Source of the DNA: Aquabacter sp. L1I39
GTDB taxonomy: Bacteria > Pseudomonadota > Alphaproteobacteria > Rhizobiales > Xanthobacteraceae
Reading direction: 5' to 3'
Assembly: GCF_017742835.1 (NCBI RefSeq)
Contig: NZ_CP072392.1
Span: 4,239,695-4,303,694, forward strand
DNA length: 64,000 bases
The notes under the pieces were generated by a model. It was not told the DNA's origin and did not search any database. It saw only the letters and a program-made list of their open reading frames with translations. A program made the position numbers and the translations under genes. This document shows, one piece after another, positions 51,029 through 58,680 of the stretch; the first letter of the stretch is position 1, and the number at the start of each line of letters is the position of its first letter.

Positions 51029-51373
51029 TCAGCGCCCGTTGCGCCGCTCGGCTTCCACCAGGCGCTGGAAATCGGCCATGCGCACCAGCTTGAAGGGCCG
51101 GTAGGGGGTGAGCCACGCATCCACCGGGCCAAGCGCCGCCGGTGTGAGGCTGAGGCGCGCGGCGCCGGCGGCATCCTCCTTGCGAGAGACCAGACCCGCC
51201 TGCGCCAGATGGGCCGCGTGCTCGGCCAGCTCCGCCCGGCTCAGGCGGAGCGCACGGGCCAGTTCCGCCTCGGCCTTGTCCCCCGCCCGCAACAGATCCA
51301 GAAGCGCTCGGCGCGCCGGGTGGGCGAGGGCATGGAAGACATCGTCCGTGGGCCCTTGCCCGTACCCTGCCAT
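51029..51373 (-). CDS. ArsR-type winged-helix regulator
   Basis: A 114-residue regulator. VFHALAHPARRALLDLLRAG is the ArsR N-terminal helix, AELARALRLSRAELAEHAAH the recognition region, and LAQAGLVSRKEDAAGAARLS the wing. No metal-binding Cys pair is seen. The start at 51373 follows GAAGG; ATG 51403 would add 10 residues. A perfect 20-bp palindrome 34 bp upstream probably serves for self-regulation. Effector unknown. Confidence 0.83.
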   Translation of the reverse strand: MAGYGQGPTDDVFHALAHPARRALLDLLRAGDKAEAELARALRLSRAELAEHAAHLAQAGLVSRKEDAAGAARLSLTPAALGPVDAWLTPYRPFKLVRMADFQRLVEAERRNGR

Positions 51374-51407
51374 GGCGCGTGCCTTCGCTGCTCCGTGATG
51401 CATTTCA

Positions 51408-51427
51408 TTATATCCAATTGGATATAA
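51408..51427. promoter_or_regulatory. 20-bp perfect palindrome upstream of the ArsR-type gene
   Basis: TTATATCCAATTGGATATAA. It is AT-rich against a GC-rich background and sits where an ArsR dimer would block transcription of its own gene. Confidence 0.85.
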
Positions 51428-51664
51428 CGTTCGCAAGCCATCTACCGCACGACACCCAGGTGGCTGAACCCCGCGCGGCGCGCAAATGATGCGCCCTGTT
51501 CAATGAAAACCAACATCTTGCGGTAGGCTGGGCGCGGGGCGGGCCTCCGGTCCGCCTGTGCTTCGTTATTCACACGCTTCGCATTGCCGCGCCGCCGCCG
51601 GGTGCTTTAGACTGCCGTTCCGAACCGAAGCCCCGCGCGGGGCGCATTCCTTTCAGGCGGACCC

Positions 51665-52021
51665 ATGGCGGCCTTGAGCGTACGCATCGACCTCGCGCCC
51701 GGCCAGCGCGTCGGCCCCGGCAAGATCGAGCTTCTGGAGAAGATCGCCGCCTTCGGTTCCATCTCCGCCGCCGGGCGCTCCATGGACATGTCCTATCGCC
51801 GCGCCTGGGAATTGGTGGAGGAGTTGAACGGCATGTTCGGCACGCCGGTGGTGACGGCGCAGACCGGCGGCCGGCGCGGCGGGGGCGCGCTGCTCACCCC
51901 CTTCGGCCTCACGCTCGTCGCGCGCTACCGGGCCATCGAAGAGGCGGCCACCGAGGCCGCCGCCACCCATCTGGCGGCCCTGTCCCGCGAACTGGCCGCG
52001 CCCGCCCCGGCCGGGGCGTGA
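51665..52021 (+). CDS. ModE-like winged-helix protein (DNA-binding domain only)
   Basis: A 118-residue protein matching the N-terminal domain of ModE: IELLEKIAAFGSISAAGRSM, then MSYRRAWELVEELNGMFG and GGRRGGGALLTPFGLTLVAR. ModE represses molybdate uptake when bound to molybdate through C-terminal MOP domains, which are missing here, so this is the single-domain type common in alphaproteobacteria. No molybdate transport gene is adjacent in the window. It precedes an efflux operon by 300 bp. Confidence 0.87.
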   Translation: MAALSVRIDLAPGQRVGPGKIELLEKIAAFGSISAAGRSMDMSYRRAWELVEELNGMFGTPVVTAQTGGRRGGGALLTPFGLTLVARYRAIEEAATEAAATHLAALSRELAAPAPAGA

Positions 52022-52328
52022 GCGCTTCCCCAGCGGCCGAGCGCCGCCAGCGCCGGCCGAAACCTTCAGCAACAAAGCGCGGAATTAACTTACAAATCTC
52101 CCTTTGCGCCGGAGCGCTTCGGGCGGCACACAGGTCCGGTCGCCGGGCCGATGTCAGCCCGATGACGCCCTGACGCCGGGTTGCGGCCGGCGGCCATGAT
52201 CTCCTTTGGATGGTTCCTTGCCGAGACCCGTGGTGCCGAGACGACTGGCTGCTTCCCTCGACCTTTTGGCCCGATCGCGCCCAGTCCTGGCCTTGGCTTT
52301 GGCCTCGGCCCTGGCCCTTAAGCGTGCC
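52022..52328. other. Intergenic stretch ahead of the efflux operon
   Basis: About 307 bases between the ModE-like gene and the chosen nodT-like start. The second half stays open in frame with nodT from TTG 52206, so part of it may be coding if an earlier start is used. An AT-rich patch at 52080-52100 may contain the promoter. No hairpin or operator was recognised. Confidence 0.5.
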
Positions 52329-53849
52329 ATGGCTGCGCGCGCCGGTGCGCTGCGCGGGCTCCTTCTGCTTGCCTGCGCGGCGTCCGTCTCCGCCTGCGCG
52401 GTGGGTCCCGATTACGAGACACCAGCACAGACCGTCCCCGCCCAATGGGGCGCGGCGCCCGCCCGCGCACCGTATCAGGCGCCGGAGCTTGCCCAATGGT
52501 GGCGGCGGCTGAAGGACCCCACCCTCTCCGCGCTGATCGACGAGGCGGTTGCCGGCAATCTGGACGTGGCCACCGCCAAGGCGCGAGTGCGGGAGGCGCG
52601 GGCCTCCTATCGCCAGTTCCTCGGCGCGCTCCTGCCCAGCCTGACCGGCAATGCCACCGCCACGCGCGGCGATGACGGCTCCAATGTGGGCGGGGGCGGG
52701 GATGTCACAGTCTCCGGCCCCTATACCCAGTATCAGGCGGGCTTTGATGCCAGCTGGGAGCTGGATGTGTTCGGCGCCAATCGGCGGGGCGCCGAGGCCG
52801 CGCTCTATTCGGAGCAGGCGGCGCAGGACGAATTGCGCGCCACCCTGCTGACCCTTATCGGCGACATCGCCTCCAATTATGTGTCGGCGCGGGGCTATCA
52901 GGCGCGCATCGCGCTCGCCCGCCGCACGGCGGCCACCCAGCGCGAGACCGCGGCGCTCACCCGGCGCAAGTTTGATGCGGGCGGGGCCTCGGCCGTGGAC
53001 GTGTCCAATGCGGATGGCCTCGCCGCCGGCACGGAAGCCGATATTCCCAGCCTTGAAACCTCCTATGCCCAGGCGGTGCATCGGCTGAGCGTGCTCACTG
53101 GCCAGCCGCCCACCGCCTTGTCCGCGCGGCTCGCGGCCGCCGCCCCCATTCCCGCCCCGCCGGGGCGACAGCCGCTCGGCGTGCCCGCCAACATCCTCAC
53201 CGCCCGCCCCGACATACGGCAGGCGGAGCGGCAACTGGCCCAGTCCACGGCGCTCATCGGCCAGGCGGAGGCGGCGCGCTATCCCAGTGTCAGCCTCACC
53301 GGCGCCATCAACACCACAGGCACCAAGCTCGGCGATCTCGCCAAGGGCTCCACCATCAGCTGGTCCTTCGGGCCGAGCCTGACGGTTCCCCTCTTCAATG
53401 GCGGCCAGCTCCAGGCGGCGGTGGAGGGGACGCAGGCCCAGCGCGACCAGTCCTTCATCGCCTATCGGTCCGCCGTGCTGACCGCGCTCGAGGACGTGGA
53501 GAATGCCGCCGTGGCGCTGCGCCAGGAGCGGGCGCGCGTGGAAAAGCTCAGCCAGAGCGCCGCCTCCTATGGCGAGGCGGCCCGCCTTGCCCGTGCGCTC
53601 TATGAGAGCGGCTCCACCAGCTTCCTCGACGTGCTGGATGCGGAGCGTTCGCTCTATTCGGCGCAGGATTCCCTGCTGCAGAGCAAGGTGGCCATCGCCA
53701 CCGATTATGTGGCCCTCAACAAGGCGCTGGGCGGCGGCTGGGACGGCTTCGTCGACACCTCCCGTCCGGAGGTGGTGGACAAGATGGCCCCCCATTTCGC
53801 CAAGCCCGATTTCCTGCCTCCAAAGGACACCGCCACCCATGGCCAGTGA
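52329..53849 (+). CDS. NodT-family outer-membrane efflux lipoprotein (TolC-like)
   Basis: A 506-residue outer-membrane factor. From ATG 52329 the N-terminus is a lipoprotein signal: ALRGLLLLACAASVSAC, with Cys as lipid acceptor followed by AVGPDYETP, the usual NodT beginning. Two outer-efflux repeats follow: ELAQWWRRLKDPTLSALIDE, SYRQFLGALLPSLTGNA, and ARYPSVSLTGAINTTGTKLG in the second half. It forms the outer-membrane channel for the MacA-MacB pair encoded next (start of macA overlaps its stop by 11 bp). The start is uncertain because the frame is open to 52206. Confidence 0.88.
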   Translation: MAARAGALRGLLLLACAASVSACAVGPDYETPAQTVPAQWGAAPARAPYQAPELAQWWRRLKDPTLSALIDEAVAGNLDVATAKARVREARASYRQFLGALLPSLTGNATATRGDDGSNVGGGGDVTVSGPYTQYQAGFDASWELDVFGANRRGAEAALYSEQAAQDELRATLLTLIGDIASNYVSARGYQARIALARRTAATQRETAALTRRKFDAGGASAVDVSNADGLAAGTEADIPSLETSYAQAVHRLSVLTGQPPTALSARLAAAAPIPAPPGRQPLGVPANILTARPDIRQAERQLAQSTALIGQAEAARYPSVSLTGAINTTGTKLGDLAKGSTISWSFGPSLTVPLFNGGQLQAAVEGTQAQRDQSFIAYRSAVLTALEDVENAAVALRQERARVEKLSQSAASYGEAARLARALYESGSTSFLDVLDAERSLYSAQDSLLQSKVAIATDYVALNKALGGGWDGFVDTSRPEVVDKMAPHFAKPDFLPPKDTATHGQ

Positions 53850-55074
53850 CCTGCCCGTGCGTCCGTCCCGGCGGCGGTTTCTTTTGATCCTGCTGGTGCT
53901 GGCGGCGCTGGCGGCCGGCGGTCTGATGCTGCGCAGCCGCCTTTCCGCCGATCCCGCCGCCGGCTTCATGACGGCGCAGGTGGTCAATGGCAGCGTCGAG
54001 GAGACGGTGCTCGCCACCGGCCTCCTGAAACCTTCCCGCCTCGTGGCGGTGGGGTCCCAGGCGTCGGGGCGCGTGACCTCCGTCAAGGTGCGCCTCGGCG
54101 ACAAGGTGCGCAAAGGTGATCTGGTGGCGGAGATCGATTCCATCACCCAGGAAAATGCCCTGCGCACCGCCAAGGCGTCTCTCGCCAATGTGCGGGCCCA
54201 GCGGGAGGAAAAGCTCGCCACCCAGGTGCTGAACGCCCAGACATTGGCCCGCCAGCGCACCATGGTGGCCCAGCGGGCGGTTTCGCAGGCGGACTTCGAG
54301 AGTGCCGAAGCCAGCGTGAAGACCATCGCCGCCCAGATCGCGGCGCTGGAGGCCCAGATCATCGAGGCGGAAGTGGCGGTCTCCACCGCCGAGGCCAATC
54401 TGAGCTACACCCGCATCACCGCGCCCATGGACGGCACGGTGCTCGCCATCGTCAGCCAGCAGGGCCAGACGGTGAATGCCGCCCAGACCACCCCCACCAT
54501 CGTCATTCTCGGCCAATTGGATGTGATGACCGTGCGGGCTGAAATCTCGGAGGCGGACATCGTCAAGGTGTCGCCCGGCCAGCCGCTCTTCTTCACCATC
54601 GTGGGCGAGCCCGACCGCCGCTTCGAGGCGAAGCTCGGCTTTATCGAGCCGGCGCCGGAGAGCATCGTGTCGGACAGCTCCTTCAGCACGTCCACCACCT
54701 CGTCCTCCAGTTCCTCCTCCAGCTCCAGCACCTCCTCCGCCGTCTATTATATCGGCGTGTTCGACGTGCCGAACCCAGAGGGGCGGCTGCGCACCTATAT
54801 GACGGCGGAAGTGCATATCGTGCTCGGCACCGCTGCCGACGTGCCGGTCATCCCAGCGGCCGCCCTCGGCGCCCGCGCGGGCGATGGCAGCTATGAGGTG
54901 CGGGTGCTGGCGGCGGATGGCACGCTCACCGCCCGGCGGGTGGAGATCGGGCTCAACGACAAGGTGATGGCGCAGGTGCGCTCCGGCCTCGCGCTCGGCG
55001 AGCGGGTGGTGACCGGCGAGCGCACGGGCGCCACGACCACCCGCTCCGGTCCGCCCGGGCCCATGGGGTTCTGA
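53839..55074 (+). CDS. macA: MacA-type periplasmic adaptor
   Basis: A 411-residue membrane-fusion protein. One N-terminal membrane anchor (FLLILLVLAALAAGGLML) is followed by the biotinyl-lipoyl halves VGSQASGRVTSVKVRLGDKV and LSYTRITAPMDGTVLAIVSQ, with a coiled-coil hairpin between. The beta-barrel region contains a serine/threonine-rich loop (about residues 281-300) with mixed codons, a feature shared with other MacA homologues. FDVPNPEGRLRTYMTAEVHI and the C-terminal part complete the fold. It couples MacB to the NodT channel. Substrate (macrolide, peptide or lipid) unknown. Confidence 0.92.
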   Translation: MASDLPVRPSRRRFLLILLVLAALAAGGLMLRSRLSADPAAGFMTAQVVNGSVEETVLATGLLKPSRLVAVGSQASGRVTSVKVRLGDKVRKGDLVAEIDSITQENALRTAKASLANVRAQREEKLATQVLNAQTLARQRTMVAQRAVSQADFESAEASVKTIAAQIAALEAQIIEAEVAVSTAEANLSYTRITAPMDGTVLAIVSQQGQTVNAAQTTPTIVILGQLDVMTVRAEISEADIVKVSPGQPLFFTIVGEPDRRFEAKLGFIEPAPESIVSDSSFSTSTTSSSSSSSSSSTSSAVYYIGVFDVPNPEGRLRTYMTAEVHIVLGTAADVPVIPAAALGARAGDGSYEVRVLAADGTLTARRVEIGLNDKVMAQVRSGLALGERVVTGERTGATTTRSGPPGPMGF

Positions 55075-55077
55075 GCC

Positions 55078-57036
55078 ATGGATGCGCCGCTCATCGCGCT
55101 TGCCGGGCTGCGCCGGGAATTTCCGGCGGGCGAGGGCATGCTGTGCGTGCTCAAAGACGTGGACCTGACCATCGCCGCTGGCGAGATGGTGGCCATTGTC
55201 GGCGCCTCGGGCTCTGGCAAGTCCACCCTCATGAACATCCTTGGCTGTCTCGACCGGCCCTCGTCCGGCAGCTACCGGATCGCCGGACGGGAGACCGCCA
55301 GCCTTGATCCGGACGAGCTGGCGGCCCTGCGCCGGGAGCATTTCGGCTTCATCTTCCAGCGCTATCACCTGTTGTCCGAGCTGACCGCGCTCGGCAATGT
55401 GGAGATGCCGGCGGTCTATGCGGGCACGCCGAGCGGCCAGCGCCTTGCCCGCGCGCAACGGCTTCTCGAACGGCTCGGCATGGGCGCGCGCCTGTTCCAC
55501 CGGCCGAGCCAGCTTTCGGGCGGCCAGCAGCAGCGGGTCTCCATCGCCCGCGCGCTGATGAACGATGCGCAGGTCATCCTCGCCGACGAGCCCACCGGCG
55601 CCCTCGACAAGGCCAGCGGCGAGGAGGTGCTCAAGATCCTGGAGGACCTCAACCGCGACGGGCGCACCATCATCATCGTCACCCACGACATGCAGGTGGC
55701 GGCGCGGGCGCGGCGCATCATCGAGATTTCCGACGGCGTCATCATCGCCGACCGTGCGAACCGGCCGGCGGAGCCGGCTCCCGCGCCGATCGAGGCACCG
55801 GCCACGCCGCGCGCGCTCAATTTGTGGCGGGCGCGGCTCGACCGGGTGGGGGAGGCGCTGCGCATGGCGCTGCTCTCCATGAACGCCCATCGCCTGCGCA
55901 CCTTCCTGACCATGCTGGGCATTATCATCGGCATAGCCTCTGTGGTGAGCGTGGTGGCGCTGGGCGAGGGCTCGCGCCAGCGTGTGCTCGCCAACATCTC
56001 GGCGCTGGGCACCAACACGCTGGAAATCTTCGCGGGCAAGGATTTCGGCGACATGCGCTCGGGCAAGATCACCACCCTCGTGGTGGCCGATGCCAACGAG
56101 TTGGCCAAGCAGCCCTTCGTGGCGGCGGTGACGCCAACCGTCTCCACCTCCAGCACGCTGCGCTACGGCGCCAAGGAAGCGAGCGCGCTGGTGAACGGGG
56201 TGAGCGAGAGCTATTTCGCCGCCAAGGGCCTGAAGCTCGCCTCCGGCCGCTTCTTTGATGGCAGCGCGGTCCGCGACCGGGCGCTGGAAGCGGTGATCGA
56301 CGAGAATACCCGCAAGACTCTGTTTTCCGCCGCCGGCACCGATCCGCTGGGCAAGGTGATCCTGGCGGGCGACGTGCCGGTGCGGGTGGTGGGGGTGACA
56401 CAGGCCCAGCAGACCGGCTTCGGCGGCAGCCAGAACCTGTCCATCTATCTGCCTTATACGGCGGTGCAGACCCGCTTCCTGGGCAGCCCCACCTTGCGTT
56501 CCATCACCGTGCGGGTCCGCGACGAGGTGGCCATGGACCTCGCCGAGCAGGCGCTCACCCACTTCCTGCTGAAGCGCCATGGCACCAAGGACTTCTTCAT
56601 CCTCAACACCGACGACATCCGCCGCACCATCACCGCCACCACCCAGACCCTCACCCTCCTGATCGCCGCCATCGCCGTCATCTCGCTTCTGGTGGGCGGC
56701 ATCGGGGTGATGAACATCATGCTGGTGTCGGTGTCCGAGCGGGTGGGGGAGATCGGGGTGCGCATGGCGGTGGGGGCGCGGCGGTCGGACATCCTCCAGC
56801 AATTCCTCATCGAGGCGGTGCTGGTGTGCATGACGGGGGGCATTTCGGGGGTGCTGCTGGCGCTCTCCGTGGGCGTTGTCTTTGCCATCATGGGCTCGCC
56901 CTTCGCGCCGGTCTATTCGATGGCCTCCATCGTGGCGGCGGTGCTGTGCTCCAGCCTCATCGGCATCGCCTTCGGCTTCCTGCCGGCGCGCAGCGCCGCG
57001 CGGCTCGATCCGGTGGAGGCGCTGTCGCGGGTGTGA
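55078..57036 (+). CDS. macB: MacB-type ABC exporter
   Basis: A 652-residue half-transporter. The ATPase domain has Walker [13 protein letters not shown], signature [15 protein letters not shown], Walker [13 protein letters not shown] and the H-loop THD. Then come four membrane segments: one at about 275-300, and three in the C-terminal FtsX region starting near 525 ([20 protein letters not shown]). A large periplasmic domain lies between them. It powers export through MacA and the NodT-like channel. It is 3 bp downstream of macA. Its stop lies within a 15-bp tandem repeat. Confidence 0.95.
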   Translation: MDAPLIALAGLRREFPAGEGMLCVLKDVDLTIAAGEMVAIVGASGSGKSTLMNILGCLDRPSSGSYRIAGRETASLDPDELAALRREHFGFIFQRYHLLSELTALGNVEMPAVYAGTPSGQRLARAQRLLERLGMGARLFHRPSQLSGGQQQRVSIARALMNDAQVILADEPTGALDKASGEEVLKILEDLNRDGRTIIIVTHDMQVAARARRIIEISDGVIIADRANRPAEPAPAPIEAPATPRALNLWRARLDRVGEALRMALLSMNAHRLRTFLTMLGIIIGIASVVSVVALGEGSRQRVLANISALGTNTLEIFAGKDFGDMRSGKITTLVVADANELAKQPFVAAVTPTVSTSSTLRYGAKEASALVNGVSESYFAAKGLKLASGRFFDGSAVRDRALEAVIDENTRKTLFSAAGTDPLGKVILAGDVPVRVVGVTQAQQTGFGGSQNLSIYLPYTAVQTRFLGSPTLRSITVRVRDEVAMDLAEQALTHFLLKRHGTKDFFILNTDDIRRTITATTQTLTLLIAAIAVISLLVGGIGVMNIMLVSVSERVGEIGVRMAVGARRSDILQQFLIEAVLVCMTGGISGVLLALSVGVVFAIMGSPFAPVYSMASIVAAVLCSSLIGIAFGFLPARSAARLDPVEALSRV

Positions 57037-57095
57037 TTCAGGCGGGTCTCGCTCAGGCTGGTCTGGCTCAGGCTGGTCTAGCTCAGGCGGGTTTG
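57036..57095. repeat. 15-bp tandem repeat (4 units) at the macB / XRE-regulator junction
   Basis: Units begin at 57036, 57051, 57066 and 57081 with consensus GCTCAGGCTGGTCTG (2-5 changes in the outer units). The first starts at the last base of the macB stop. The fourth carries the stop and final codons of the opposite-strand regulator gene. Confidence 0.85.
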
Positions 57096-57670
57096 GCTTC
57101 TTCGGCGGGCAGGGCGATGACCACGAGCACCTGCGCCTTCTGGCGGCCGAGGCTGCGCACCTCGTGCTTGATCTCGCCGGAGAAATAAAGGCAGTCGCCC
57201 TTCTCCATCACCAGTTCCTCGGCGCCCAGATTGACCGAGACGCGGCCGGAGACCACGAACAGCATCTCCTCGCCCCCATGGGCCCAGCGCGGCCCCGTCC
57301 TGGCGGCCGGGCCGGTGGAGGGGGTCATGAGGAAGGGCTCCATCATCTTGCGCGTGCGCCCCGCCGCCAGCGGCGTGAGGCCGAACGTGCCGTCGATTGA
57401 GGAGAGTTCCGGGTCCGACGCGCGGTGGAGCGTATAGCGGGGGGCGGGGGCTGCGTTCATGTCGAACAATTGGGCGATGTTCACCTGGAGCGCATCGGCC
57501 ACCCGCAGGAGGGCGGTGATGGACGGCGTCTTCAGGCCGCGTTCCACCAAGGAAAGATAGCCGCGGGTCAGGCTGCTCATGCCGGCCAGCTTGTCGAGGG
57601 TGAGCCCGCGCTCCAGCCGCAATTCCTTCAGATTGGGGCCGAGCCGGTCGGCCCGGGACATGTCGAGCAC
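57083..57670 (-). CDS. XRE-family regulator with C-terminal cupin domain
   Basis: A 195-residue regulator. The helix-turn-helix (about 10-70) reads LKELRLERGLTLDKLAGMS then LTRGYLSLVERGLKTPSITA. The cupin part (about 110-190) has PRWAHGGEEMLFVVSGRVSV and KGDCLYFSGEIKHEV. Such XRE-cupin proteins often control amine, sulfur or amino-acid catabolic genes and sense a small ligand in the cupin. GTAAAC/GTTTAC motifs in the upstream region are its likely sites, with the divergent ridA-MHS-MOSC-reductase run as target. ATG 57661 is an alternative start. Confidence 0.9.
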   Translation of the reverse strand: MLDMSRADRLGPNLKELRLERGLTLDKLAGMSSLTRGYLSLVERGLKTPSITALLRVADALQVNIAQLFDMNAAPAPRYTLHRASDPELSSIDGTFGLTPLAAGRTRKMMEPFLMTPSTGPAARTGPRWAHGGEEMLFVVSGRVSVNLGAEELVMEKGDCLYFSGEIKHEVRSLGRQKAQVLVVIALPAEEAKPA

Positions 57671-57779
57671 CTGATCCGTCCTTCCTTGGCCCCGGGAGCC
57701 GGGGCCGGTCCACCGCGCGGTGAGCGCCCGCGCTTGGCCCGTCTTATAGCTTCAACCGCCGCCCAAGTCGCGCGCTTCT

Positions 57780-57866
57780 GTTTACTGGAGGCGTGACGCA
57801 CGGGCGCGGGAGGAGGCCGCAACGCCCGGTGCCGAGGAGCGCGCGCCTTGGCGCCTTCCAGTAAAC
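57780..57866. promoter_or_regulatory. Long inverted repeat with GTTTAC ends
   Basis: GTTTACTGGAGGCG (57780-57793) is the reverse complement, apart from one extra base, of CGCCTTCCAGTAAAC (57852-57866). The two arms are spaced by 58 bp, so a looped complex or two separate half-sites are both possible. Confidence 0.55.
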
Positions 57867-57874
57867 CTGTTTAC
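57861..57874. promoter_or_regulatory. Candidate XRE operator GTAAAC-n2-GTTTAC
   Basis: GTAAAC-ct-GTTTAC, perfect 6-bp arms, sharing its left arm with the long inverted repeat. Confidence 0.65.
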
Positions 57875-58098
57875 TCGCAGAAATTTTTTGCACAGCCAGA
57901 CCCAAGATTGGGCAAGGGATGTGTTTGCAGCCAGAATACAAGGGAAATCCGGGCGCGGAAGCCCATAAAGCGGGCAGGGGGCGCTTTGGCTGGAATTTGG
58001 GCTGTTGATTTCTGTTGGTAAACTTGGTTCGATGCGTCCACGCCGCTTCGCCCGGCTCCCGCCCAGCCCCCCGACGGCCCGAAAGGAGCCGCTTCCGC

Positions 58099-58158
58099 CA
58101 TGAAAGTCGCGAGCATGCAGGTCGCGCGCATGACAGTCGCGTGCTTCTCCGTCGCGGG
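58099..58158 (+). repeat. 15-bp tandem repeat (4 units) inside the small ORF before ridA
   Basis: Units at 58099, 58114, 58129 and 58144 follow the pattern CATGnnnGTCGCGnG; the fourth has lost CATG, and a partial fifth (CATG) follows. The 15-bp period keeps the reading frame and gives a five-residue protein repeat. Confidence 0.8.
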
Positions 58159-58216
58159 CATGCCCAAGCGGGCCTTTGCCCATCCTGACACCGCGAGAGG
58201 TCCGGTTCCAGCATGA
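58100..58216 (+). CDS. Small ORF with pentapeptide repeats, coupled to ridA
   Basis: A 38-residue product: MKVASMQVARMTVACFSVAG at the start, then MPKRAFAHPDTARGPVPA. The first 20 residues are four repeats of M/F-x-V-A-x. AAAGGAG lies 12-13 nt before the ATG, and its stop overlaps the ridA start as ATGA, whereas ridA itself has only a weak, distant purine tract. This suggests translation of ridA depends on the small ORF. It could be a leader peptide or a small membrane-active peptide. No known family; the alternative is a chance frame through a minisatellite. Confidence 0.5.
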   Translation: MKVASMQVARMTVACFSVAGMPKRAFAHPDTARGPVPA

Positions 58217-58563
58217 TTACCCGCATCAATCCCGGTTCCCGCCTCTCGGCCGCCACCGTCTTCGGTGGCTTTGTCTTCGTCTCCGGCCAGGTGCCCGACG
58301 ACCTGACCGCGCCCATCGGCGCCCAGGCGGCTGAAGTGCTGGCCAAGATCGACGCCATCCTCGCGCAGGCCGGCACCGACAAGAGCCGCATCCTCTCCGC
58401 CAATGTCTGGCTGCCGGATATTGGCGACTTCGCCGCCTTCAACGGGGTCTGGGACCCCTGGCTGCCGGCCGGCGCAGCGCCCGCGCGGGCCTGCGTGGAA
58501 GCCCGCCTCGCCAATCCCGCCATCAAGGTGGAGGTGGCCGTGATCGCCGCCTTGCCGGGCTGA
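58213..58563 (+). CDS. RidA-family enamine/imine deaminase
   Basis: A 116-residue protein of the RidA/YjgF/YER057c family. ATVFGGFVFVSGQVPDD and LAKIDAILAQAGTDKSRILS are typical, and PARACVEARLANPAIKVEVA holds the conserved Arg and the Cys-Val-Glu motif. RidA proteins hydrolyse reactive 2-aminoacrylate-type enamines made by PLP enzymes or amino-acid catabolism. It is the first ordinary gene of the run divergent from the XRE-cupin regulator. The subgroup may be catabolic (Rid2-7) rather than the housekeeping RidA. Confidence 0.88.
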   Translation: MITRINPGSRLSAATVFGGFVFVSGQVPDDLTAPIGAQAAEVLAKIDAILAQAGTDKSRILSANVWLPDIGDFAAFNGVWDPWLPAGAAPARACVEARLANPAIKVEVAVIAALPG

Positions 58564-58680
58564 CCGCCCGGCCCGTTCCCCTGTTCCCGCGTCAGCCTGA
58601 CGCCGTCCGGACGCAGAAGCCGGACGGCGGCCGGGAGTTTGCGTCCCACACACAAACACCTTTCCAGATGGGGTCTTTCA

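Larger units (their letters stand above)
57671..58099. other. Long control region between the XRE regulator and the ridA run
   Basis: These 429 bases hold four GTTTAC/GTAAAC half-sites (57780, 57861, 57869, 58018), a long inverted repeat, and an AT-richer patch at 57865-57890. No protein-coding gene is convincing here before the small ORF at 58100. Confidence 0.6.

Noticed and set aside
51909..54398. Open frame of 829 codons on the minus strand opposite nodT and macA
   Set aside because: Same reason: composition is that of an antisense frame, and the plus-strand genes show conserved motifs and proper overlaps.
54670..54740. Serine-rich stretch in MacA as a slippage tract
   Set aside because: Its codons are mixed (TCC, AGC, TCG, AGT, ACC), so it is not a simple repeat, and a Ser-rich loop at this place occurs in other MacA proteins.
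53716..56802. Open frame of 1028 codons on the minus strand opposite macA and macB
   Set aside because: It lies antisense to two genes with clear motifs. Its translation is rich in His, Arg, Gly and Asp without any domain, as expected for a GC-rich shadow frame.
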